Made by a program: the position numbers and the translations under genes
Shown: piece after piece, positions 42,158 through 49,851 of the stretch
How positions within the stretch are numbered: the first letter of the stretch is position 1
How the letters are laid out: every line of letters starts with the position of its first letter
Source of the DNA: an uncultured Christensenella sp.
Lineage (GTDB): Bacteria > Bacillota > Clostridia > Christensenellales > Pumilibacteraceae
NCBI GenBank assembly: GCA_910577945.1
Contig: CAJTNI010000010.1
Location: forward strand, 1-64,000
DNA: 64,000 nucleotides
Direction: 5' to 3'
Notes under the pieces: generated by a model
Databases searched by the model: none
Told to the model about the DNA's origin: nothing
The model's input: only the letters and a program-made list of their open reading frames with translations

Positions 42158-45100
42158 TTAAGCCCGCGCCAAAACCGCCACCGCAGCGAGCGACACGTTG
42201 TCGCCTCCCGAGGACGCAACGGTTATCGTCACCGACGTATCCTTGTCCGAGTTGATTTCTATTTCCACCATTCTGTTTACCGCCGCACCCGAGGAAACGA
42301 ACCTCGCGCCCGAGGCGACGAGCTTGCCGCTCCTGTCGTACACGTTGACGGTGCAATCCGAATTGTACGCGCCCGCGTACAGCCTTACGACAGTTTTTCC
42401 CGCCGCGACGCGCAGCGGAACGGTTATGCTGCCCGGCGTGCACGTGCCCTTGGTCGTGCCGTTTTCCATCGGCCTGATATCGCCGTCCGACCACGAAATC
42501 ACCGACTGATAATCGACGAACTCGCGACCGCTCTCGAACCCGACAGAGCCGATTATATCCGCGCCGACCTTGCTCACCTGCGTGCCCGCGCCCGAGAAAG
42601 CCGCCCAATCGGCAACGGTCGCGTCCGACAAATCGACGCTTGCCGCGGGCTGAACGGGAGTTGCGATAACCGCGCCCACCGTCGCCGATTCGTAAACGAC
42701 CTTATCCGCCGCCTTGTCCGCAACGTACACCGCCGAAATCGCAATGCGCGAATGAGTTTCCAGCTTTTTGGGCACGCTCGACACCACCGAGTACGTAACG
42801 TACAGCGTCGAGCTTTCCGCGCCGTCGCATTCTATAATAATGCGCTTGGCGAACTTGCCCTTCAAATCGCCGAACGTGACGGTCCTTACGTTGCCCGCGC
42901 GGTCGCGCACTGTCGCCTTGGCGGTGCACATATATCCCGATAGGTGCAACACGTATACCGCCTTGCCCGCCACAGTGTCTATCGTCAGGTCGAGACTCTT
43001 TTCGGACGCCAGCCCGTTCTTTTCGTCGAACGCGCTCGGCTTGATATCGCCGTCCTTCCACAAAACGTCTGTGGTAAGCCCGCCGAGCAAGCTCATATAG
43101 CTGTACGACGAAACCTCACCCACAAGCCCCGCGCCGCCGCTCTTGCGCACGGCGTTGCCCGACGAATCGGTGCCGAAATACGCCCAATCGTACTTGCCCG
43201 CTGCTGTCAAATCGAGCACGTCGCCCGCGTCGTCCGTCGCGACGTCAAAGTCGAGCGCCGTCCTGTCGTATGCGGGCGCGGTCGGGTCTATAAGCTCGTT
43301 TTCGAGCTTATATTCTATTACGCATTCCTCGTCTACGGCGCAAGTAAACGTAAACGTATAGATACGCGAGTCGGGCGCGCCGCCGTCGTACGCGAACGGA
43401 ATCGCATCGCCGTCCTTGGCAATCGACTTGGCGCTTACGAGCTTGCCGTTGACCCGCACGCTTTTGAGCGCGCCCGTTTCTATCGGCGCGTGCAGCCGCA
43501 CCGTCCACTCGCGGGAGGAAAACGCCTTGTCGCCGTCGAAGCTTCCGTCCGCCTTGCCTATCGTAATCTTATGCGTGCCGCCGTACGAGTCGAACGAGCT
43601 GACGATGCTCGTCTTTCTGTAATGCCCGTCCTTATACGCCTGCGACGTGGTGTCGTCCTCGTAGAGCGTGGTGCGCCGTTCCGTCTTGCCCGGATACACG
43701 TCGAGCGCGAGCTTCGACCAATCCTTTTCGCTCGTGTTTTGCATGTCGCGCGCCAGCGCAAGCGCCGCGCCCTCGCGCACGAATATGGGCGAGGTCATGA
43801 GCGTGTGCTCGACCGTTATCGTTTGCGGACCGGCATACCTCTTGCCCGTCCAAGCGTCAATCCACACGCCGTCGGGGATAAACACCGTACGGCGCACAAG
43901 CCCCTTTTCGCTCTCCTCGCTCTCCGTATAATACATGTACACGTGCGCGTTGCCGCCGAACTCGGCGTAACGCACCTCTATATCGTGCTCGCTGCCCGCG
44001 GCGTACACGGGCGTGCGCAGCAGTTTGTCGTAGACGTCCGCGCCGTCGATTACCTTGACGCCGTCGATATACACGACCACGCTGTCGTCGGCGTAAAACG
44101 AGAGCGCGGACGCTTTTTCGCCTATGCGTATCTTGCCCTTCCACTTAATCGAAAACTCGTCGACACCCACGCCGTTTGGCCCGCCCGAGCCCCAATCGAA
44201 ATTTATGTTTTTGTCTACTGAACGGCGCACGGGAGTGCCCGAAAAATTGCGGTTGTTGTAATACTCGGCGGCAAGACCCGATTTGCGCGTACTTCCGTCC
44301 GTGCACGACAGCCACGCCTCGGGCACGGGCTGCATGAGCTCCGATTCGGAAAGCGGCGCAATCAGAATATCCTCGCCCAACAGATATTGGTCGTTGCGGC
44401 TCGCCTCGACGTACTTGGGATATTCGATATCCAGCCTGCGCATAATCGGCAAGCCCGTGTCGTAGTTTTCACGAGCGAGGTTGTAAAACAGCGGCAGCAG
44501 CCTGTATCGCATGCCCACGTAGTTCTTCGTCACCTGCTCCGCGGTCTCGCCGAACAACCACGGCATGCGCCCCTCGTCGCCTATCACGCTCGCGTTGGTG
44601 CAGTGGACGCGGCATATAGTCGACAGCGCGCCGTACTGCATCCACCGCACGTACATGTCGTCGGTTACGTGCGCGGTGTGCCCGCCTATGTCCGAGCTCA
44701 TGTACGGCAAACCGACCTCCGCGCCGCCGAATATCGACGCGTATATCTCCTGCCCGAGCGCGTTGGAATCCGCGCCGATATCGCCCGTCCACTGAATGGA
44801 ATAGCGGTGCGCGGAAATGTCGCTCGCGTACAGCCACTTGCCGTGCAAGCACCCGTCCACGTTGCCCATGATGAGCGCGCGCTCGGCGTACTCGTCCACG
44901 TCCGCAATGCTGTGCAAATACTCGTCGGTTATGAATTGATAGGCGTACATGCCGAACGCGTACACCGACACGTCGGGGTCGCACGATTCGAGCGAAACGC
45001 TCCAATTCCTGTCGTACCACCAATAATCGAGCCCGAGCGAAAGTATCATTGTCAGCTTGTCGTTGCGGTAATTGACCTCGTCCGACTCCAAGCCGTTGGT

Positions 45101-46048
45101 CGTTCCGCCGACAGGCTCGGGGTGGTCGTTAAACGCCACGCTCACGCCCAGCTTGTGGCACTCCTCCAAAAACGCCGCCATATCGGGGAACAGGTTTTTG
45201 TTGATTTCGTATCCGACGCCGCCCGTCGAATCGCGCCAATCGGTATCGATTACCAAGACGTCCAAACTGTAACCCTTGTCGCGGTAGTCGACTATCTGCT
45301 GCAATGCGGTTTCCGAGGAGTACGCGTACCACCGCGAATCCCAAAACCCGAGCGTCGTAAGCTGAACCATTTCCGACTTGCCCGTAAGCGTCGTATAATC
45401 CCTGCAAAACGTTTTGTAATCGCCGTCGGGCACGAACACGAAAAAGTCGGGCGCAACGCTCGAAAAATCCCAGCCCTGCAAATACTCGTCCACATAGCTC
45501 TCGTATCCGTACTCGGACGGAATAATGCGCGGGGTGTCCGAAAAATACCAAACGTCGAGCGCGTCCGACGGGCTGGGCAGGTAAATATTCGGGCTTGTCT
45601 CGCCCGTATAGTTCCACAGCGCCGAACCGTCGGGCGCATACACGCCCGCGTCCGAAATGTCGCTCGCGTCGCGTTTGAGCTTTACGGTATAGTTTTCAGT
45701 GGTTATAAGTAGATACCCGTTGACGTCGCGCAAGTCGTACTCGACGGTGTGCCAATTATTGCGATTGAGCACGTAATAGCTGGCTCTGTCCTCGAACCCC
45801 TCGGCGGTTTTTTCCTCGATTCTCACGAGATTGTCGGAAAGAAGCTGTACGCGCACATTGCCCTCGATTATTTCGGACAGCTCCTCGTCCGAAACGATGG
45901 GCGGGTCGGGCGGCGTGGGCACCGGCGGCTCGGGCGGCGGCTTGACGGTTTTCCCGCCGCAGCCTACAATAACGCCGCACGCAAGCAGCGCGCCCGACAC
46001 GGCCGCAGCCAACGCGATAAGCCGTTTACTCGATTTTTCGTTTTTCAT
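42158..46048 (-). CDS. GH31-family glycosidase lipoprotein with inserted PA14 domain
   Basis: 1296 residues. ATG at 46048 with AAGGAG five bases upstream; a GTG two codons earlier overlaps the ribosome site. Lipobox VIVGC, Pro-rich linker, GH31 N-terminal beta-sandwich (about 50-225), TIM barrel with nucleophile D346 in YWWYDRNW and acid/base D423 in WTGDIG. A PA14 domain (about 588-710, GLAAEYYNNRNFSG, FYADDSVVVYIDG) interrupts the following beta-sandwich before VFIPDGVWIDAWTG. Two further modules with WKDGDIKP and WSDGDIRP end the protein. GH31 includes alpha-glucosidases, alpha-xylosidases and alpha-N-acetylgalactosaminidases; specificity is not decidable. Has its own promoter and a regulator-type palindrome. 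Confidence 0.92.
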   Translation of the reverse strand: MKNEKSSKRLIALAAAVSGALLACGVIVGCGGKTVKPPPEPPVPTPPDPPIVSDEELSEIIEGNVRVQLLSDNLVRIEEKTAEGFEDRASYYVLNRNNWHTVEYDLRDVNGYLLITTENYTVKLKRDASDISDAGVYAPDGSALWNYTGETSPNIYLPSPSDALDVWYFSDTPRIIPSEYGYESYVDEYLQGWDFSSVAPDFFVFVPDGDYKTFCRDYTTLTGKSEMVQLTTLGFWDSRWYAYSSETALQQIVDYRDKGYSLDVLVIDTDWRDSTGGVGYEINKNLFPDMAAFLEECHKLGVSVAFNDHPEPVGGTTNGLESDEVNYRNDKLTMILSLGLDYWWYDRNWSVSLESCDPDVSVYAFGMYAYQFITDEYLHSIADVDEYAERALIMGNVDGCLHGKWLYASDISAHRYSIQWTGDIGADSNALGQEIYASIFGGAEVGLPYMSSDIGGHTAHVTDDMYVRWMQYGALSTICRVHCTNASVIGDEGRMPWLFGETAEQVTKNYVGMRYRLLPLFYNLARENYDTGLPIMRRLDIEYPKYVEASRNDQYLLGEDILIAPLSESELMQPVPEAWLSCTDGSTRKSGLAAEYYNNRNFSGTPVRRSVDKNINFDWGSGGPNGVGVDEFSIKWKGKIRIGEKASALSFYADDSVVVYIDGVKVIDGADVYDKLLRTPVYAAGSEHDIEVRYAEFGGNAHVYMYYTESEESEKGLVRRTVFIPDGVWIDAWTGKRYAGPQTITVEHTLMTSPIFVREGAALALARDMQNTSEKDWSKLALDVYPGKTERRTTLYEDDTTSQAYKDGHYRKTSIVSSFDSYGGTHKITIGKADGSFDGDKAFSSREWTVRLHAPIETGALKSVRVNGKLVSAKSIAKDGDAIPFAYDGGAPDSRIYTFTFTCAVDEECVIEYKLENELIDPTAPAYDRTALDFDVATDDAGDVLDLTAAGKYDWAYFGTDSSGNAVRKSGGAGLVGEVSSYSYMSLLGGLTTDVLWKDGDIKPSAFDEKNGLASEKSLDLTIDTVAGKAVYVLHLSGYMCTAKATVRDRAGNVRTVTFGDLKGKFAKRIIIECDGAESSTLYVTYSVVSSVPKKLETHSRIAISAVYVADKAADKVVYESATVGAVIATPVQPAASVDLSDATVADWAAFSGAGTQVSKVGADIIGSVGFESGREFVDYQSVISWSDGDIRPMENGTTKGTCTPGSITVPLRVAAGKTVVRLYAGAYNSDCTVNVYDRSGKLVASGARFVSSGAAVNRMVEIEINSDKDTSVTITVASSGGDNVSLAAVAVLARA

Positions 46049-46098
46049 CGTCACTCCTTTTATCGGAACTCGGTTAAAGTCATATAGTTCTTATAATA

Positions 46099-46128
46099 AT
46101 TTTACAGTCGCGGATATCCCGTTGTCAA
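46099..46128 (-). promoter_or_regulatory. Promoter of the GH31 operon
   Basis: TTGACA (46123-46128), 18 bp, TAAAAT (46099-46104), giving a leader of about 45 nt. Confidence 0.75.
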
Positions 46129-46160
46129 TATCCGTCGGCGGAAACGGAAAAAAGCCTTTC

Positions 46161-46184
46161 AAATTACAATCTATATCGTAATTC
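46161..46184. promoter_or_regulatory. 24-bp palindrome-like site, copy of the one beside the ArsR-type regulator
   Basis: AAATTACAATCT-ATATCGTAATTC matches the perfect palindrome at 57414-57437 in 21 of 24 positions. It starts 33 bp upstream of the GH31 -35 box, against 34 bp for the 57-kb site relative to the importer operon's -35 box. This equal spacing suggests an activator site near -80. Confidence 0.65.
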
Positions 46185-46204
46185 GCCCGCAAGCGCGACG
46201 CGAC

Positions 46205-48073
46205 TCATTGCGCGTCGGTGCACACGACCGCGCCGAAAACAGTGCCCGCGCCCTGCGTGCGGTATCCAACGCCGTCGCCTTTGAGCGCGCCAATCTCGCG
46301 CGTAATCAGCTTGCTGCCGTTCACGTAAATTTCGCAAACGCCGTCGGCGCACGCTATTTCAATCGCGTATGTTTTATCGGGGCTGTAACTCGCTTTGAGC
46401 GCGTCGGAAGTCGCAAGTTCGCTCCACGGCTTGGCGCTTGCTCCGTCCACTCGCGCGAACAGCACCATACCGTCCCTGTTGATAACCACCGTGTAGTAGT
46501 CGAAATTTTCCCAGAACGCGTCGGCTGTCGCGTTCGCGCCGAAAATTACGCCGCAGTCGGTCGCATGCGTCGGCGTTATTTCTACGGACAGCCTACCCGA
46601 CTCGAACCGCTTATCGGAGAGCACGAGCGTGTTCGCGCTCGTCGCGGTGAGTACGCCGCCGTTCTCCGTCGCCGCGCCGCGCAGAACCGTGTGCGCGGGC
46701 AACGCGGGCGGGAGCGCTTCCGCATCGAGCTTTGCCGCGCCGAACACAGTGCCCGCACCCTGAGCGCGGTATCCGACGCCGTCGCCCTTAAACGCGCCGA
46801 TATAGCGCGACAGCATGAACGCACCGTCTACGTACACGGCGCACACGCCGTCGGCGTAAACGATTTTCAGTTCGTATTCCTTAGCGGGATTGAACGCGGA
46901 CGCGAGCGCGTCGGTCTCGCCCAGCTGCCGCCACGGCACGGCGTTTGCAGACGCTATCTCGGAAAACAGCAGTATGCCGTCTCTGTTTATAATAACGGTG
47001 TAGTAATCGAAATTTTCCCAGCTCGCCGTTTCCGTAACGTTCGCGCCGAATATTACGCCGCAGTCGTTTTTGCTCGACGGTCTGACCGTCGCGGTCAACG
47101 CGCCGCGCTCGAACGTGTCCTCGGTGACGATTAGCGTGTTCGCGCCCACCGTAGTGAACGCGCCGTCATTCTCGGTCGCCGAGCCGTGCGTGACGGTATA
47201 GGGCGGCAGCTCGGGCTTGGGCTCGTCGGGGTTATACGTAATCGCGCCGAACACGGTGTTTGCGCTCTGCGCGCGGTATCCGACGCCGTTGCCCTTGAAC
47301 GCGCCGATATAGCGCGACAGCATGAGCGTGCCGTCGAGGTAGATTGCGCACGCCCCGTCGCCGTACGCGACTTTGAGTTCGTACGTTTTTTTGGGGCTGA
47401 ACTCGGGTATCGAGGTTTCGCCCAACAGCGTCCACGGTATTGCCGCCGACGAATCTATTTTGGCAAACAGCAAATTGCCGTCGCGGTTGACTAGCACCGT
47501 GAAGTAATCGAAATTTTCCCACGCCGCGCCGTCCGTCGCATCCGCACCGAACACCACGCCGCAGTCGTTGGCGATTTTGGGCGTGACGACGCCCGTAAAC
47601 GCCCCGCCGTCGAACTCGCCCGTCAGCACGAGCGTATTGTTCGCGTTCGTCTGGATTTTGTCGTCGGCGTTTACGTACGCCGCGCCGCTCAACACCGTCA
47701 TTCCCTCGACCGTCTCGAATCGCGCGCGAATGGTAACGTCGCCCGTGACTTCCTTCGACCAATCGAACTCGGTCGTTTCGCCGTCCGCGAACCAGCCGAC
47801 GAATTTCGCGCCAGATTTTTTGGGGTCGGTCGTCGGCTTGCAGCTTGCGAACGTGTCGCCCTTTTTAAGCTTGACCGTGCGCGTCTTGACGCTCACTATC
47901 GTCACCAAATAGTCGTAGTCCTTTTGAACAATCTCGTCGCCGAACGGGTCGTCGCCCGCGTCGTCGTTGCCGTTGCCGCCGCACGCGACGACAAACAGCA
48001 TGCACAGCGCCAATACGAACGCCAGCGCCGTCAGCCACGCCGCCTTGAATGCCTTTGCGGTTTTGCTTTTCAT
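46205..48073 (-). CDS. Surface lipoprotein with three concanavalin-like lectin repeats
   Basis: 622 residues from the ATG at 48073 (GGAGG seven bases upstream; a GTG one codon earlier is less likely). Lipobox LFVVAC, then an InlB/Flg_new-like repeat (KKSGAKFVGWFADGETTEFDWSKEVTGDVTIRARF). Three homologous beta-sandwich domains follow (about 130-285, 300-445, 460-622), each with NDCGVxFGAxxT...WENFDYxTVxxNRDGxLLF and ExYVDGxxMLSRYIGAFKGxGVGYR. These look like DUF1080/LamG-type folds. It follows GH2 by 25 bp as last gene of the importer operon and probably binds the glycan substrate outside the cell. Confidence 0.85.
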   Translation of the reverse strand: MKSKTAKAFKAAWLTALAFVLALCMLFVVACGGNGNDDAGDDPFGDEIVQKDYDYLVTIVSVKTRTVKLKKGDTFASCKPTTDPKKSGAKFVGWFADGETTEFDWSKEVTGDVTIRARFETVEGMTVLSGAAYVNADDKIQTNANNTLVLTGEFDGGAFTGVVTPKIANDCGVVFGADATDGAAWENFDYFTVLVNRDGNLLFAKIDSSAAIPWTLLGETSIPEFSPKKTYELKVAYGDGACAIYLDGTLMLSRYIGAFKGNGVGYRAQSANTVFGAITYNPDEPKPELPPYTVTHGSATENDGAFTTVGANTLIVTEDTFERGALTATVRPSSKNDCGVIFGANVTETASWENFDYYTVIINRDGILLFSEIASANAVPWRQLGETDALASAFNPAKEYELKIVYADGVCAVYVDGAFMLSRYIGAFKGDGVGYRAQGAGTVFGAAKLDAEALPPALPAHTVLRGAATENGGVLTATSANTLVLSDKRFESGRLSVEITPTHATDCGVIFGANATADAFWENFDYYTVVINRDGMVLFARVDGASAKPWSELATSDALKASYSPDKTYAIEIACADGVCEIYVNGSKLITREIGALKGDGVGYRTQGAGTVFGAVVCTDAQ

Positions 48074-48101
48074 CACAATTCCTCCTATACCGAAATATTT
48101 A

Positions 48102-49847
48102 TTATTCCTTACCGTCGATAATAGCCCTTATTCTGCTCGGTGCGAGCTTGGGCGTACGGTCGAAATCGGTAAGACCGTTAACCTCGTGATACACGTCCGA
48201 GAGCTGTGTGTAGCAATATCCGCTTATAAACGGAACGGAATCTATCGCGCGCACGAGCGCGGCAAGCCGCGCGGCGTACTCGTCGTCGTCCTTTACGCCG
48301 TCGCCGTATCCCCAGCTTGCGCCTACGGCATCTCTCACGAACGCCGTGCCGCCGAACTCGGAAATTATTATCGGCTGCCCATGATACCCGTACCCGTCTG
48401 CGTACGCGCCGCGGTCGTGCGCGGCGTACTGCTCGGCAACGCACTTTTCCACGCTGTCGAACGCGTCGTGCAAAACGCCGCCGTCCTGCGTATAGTGGTG
48501 TATCGTGAGTATATCGGATAGCGTATGCTCCCAGCCGTCGTTGGTAATCACGGGGCGCGTGCCGTCGTAGCTCTTTACGTCGCGGTAGACCGCGTTGACG
48601 AAATCCTGCACCGACTTATCGGTCTTGACCGCCTCTATGCCCCAGCTCTCGTTAAAGCACACCCAGCACACTATGCACGGATGATTGTACATTTGGCGCA
48701 CTACCGCCGCCCACTCCGCTCTGAACGCCGCCTTCGACTTATCGGTCAGCTCGAACAGCGACGGCATCTCGCACCAGACGAGATATCCGCGCGCGTCGGC
48801 GTAATACATGAACCGTTCGTCCTCCACCTTTTCGTGCTTGCGGCAGCCGTTGAAGCCCATTTCCGTCATAAGCGCGATATCGGCGTCGAGCGCGTCGCCG
48901 CTTTCGGCGGTGAGCCCGCTGTTCCTCCAATACCCTTGGTCGAGCACCAGCTTTTGGTACAGCGGCTTGCCGTTGAGCAGCACCCTGCCGCCGTCAATCT
49001 TGATTTCGCGCATGCCGAAATAGCTTTTGACGGCGTCCGTCGCGTTCCCGTCCGTAAGCGCGAGCTCCGCGTCGTACAGCTCCGCCGCGCCCACGTTCCA
49101 CAAACGCAGGTCGCGCTCGGGGATTTCCAGCGTCAACCTACACGCGCCGTCGGCGATAACGCCCTCCGCCGCCGCGACCCGTTTTCCGCCGTACCCGACT
49201 GCAACGAACAAAACCGCGCCGTCGCGCGCGCCCACCGCAGTCGCCTCAAACGCGACGCTGCGGCTTGTCACCGACGGGGTTATGCGAACGCCGTCGATAT
49301 ACGCGGCGTTCACCGTTTCCAGCCACACGGTTTTGTAAATTCCCGTAGCGTCCAAATACCAGCAGCCGTGGTCGTCGCTTTGCCAGCGCTGTTTGCCGCG
49401 CGGCTGCGCCTTGGAATAGCTATCCTTCACGCCTATTACCAGCACGTTGTCGCCCGCCGTCGCCGCCGCGGTAAGCTCGAAGGTGAGCCTGTGACAGCAC
49501 CCCTCCGCCGCGCCGCAATCCTTGCCGTTGAGCCACACGCGCGTCGCGTAGTCGCAGCCCTCGATATGCAAAAGCAAGCGCTTGCCGCGCTCGGGCGACA
49601 GCGCGAGCTTTTTCATGTACCAAACGTTTTCGCAAAGCGCGGGGTCGCCTATGCCGCTCGCGGGCGTTTCGTACGCAAACGGAACGGTGATTTTGCACTG
49701 CGGCGCAAAGCCGCGGCAGTATCCGCGCCGCTCGCCCGCGCCGTCGCGGTCGAACGCGAAATCCCATTCGCCGTTGAGGTTGGTCCAGCCGTCGCGCACG
49801 AGCTGCGGCCTCGGATAGTCGGGTATGTACGATAGCGTGTGTTTCAT
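48102..49847 (-). CDS. Glycoside hydrolase family 2 protein (second GH2)
   Basis: 581 residues, with domain order and length as in the GH2 at 34568-36316 and many identical stretches (LNGKPLYQKLVLDQGYWRNSG against LNNRKLYQRLILDQGYWRESG). Acid/base E400 in VCFNESWG and nucleophile E497 in ISEFGG. No signal peptide, hence cytoplasmic. Its ATG lies 4 bp after the GH43 stop, with AAAGGG inside the GH43 end as ribosome site, so it is part of the importer operon. Beta-galactosidase, beta-glucuronidase and alpha-arabinosidase activities all occur in GH2. Confidence 0.92.
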   Translation of the reverse strand: MKHTLSYIPDYPRPQLVRDGWTNLNGEWDFAFDRDGAGERRGYCRGFAPQCKITVPFAYETPASGIGDPALCENVWYMKKLALSPERGKRLLLHIEGCDYATRVWLNGKDCGAAEGCCHRLTFELTAAATAGDNVLVIGVKDSYSKAQPRGKQRWQSDDHGCWYLDATGIYKTVWLETVNAAYIDGVRITPSVTSRSVAFEATAVGARDGAVLFVAVGYGGKRVAAAEGVIADGACRLTLEIPERDLRLWNVGAAELYDAELALTDGNATDAVKSYFGMREIKIDGGRVLLNGKPLYQKLVLDQGYWRNSGLTAESGDALDADIALMTEMGFNGCRKHEKVEDERFMYYADARGYLVWCEMPSLFELTDKSKAAFRAEWAAVVRQMYNHPCIVCWVCFNESWGIEAVKTDKSVQDFVNAVYRDVKSYDGTRPVITNDGWEHTLSDILTIHHYTQDGGVLHDAFDSVEKCVAEQYAAHDRGAYADGYGYHGQPIIISEFGGTAFVRDAVGASWGYGDGVKDDDEYAARLAALVRAIDSVPFISGYCYTQLSDVYHEVNGLTDFDRTPKLAPSRIRAIIDGKE

Positions 49848-49851
49848 TTGT

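Noticed and set aside
39691-42255. Plus-strand open frame of 854 codons opposite the Ig-like lipoprotein gene
   Set aside because: It is the complement of a GC-rich coding frame, Arg/Val/His-rich, without a ribosome site or recognisable motif. Similar long antisense frames exist at 3598-4560, 7406-8380, 34463-36307 and 58816-60897.
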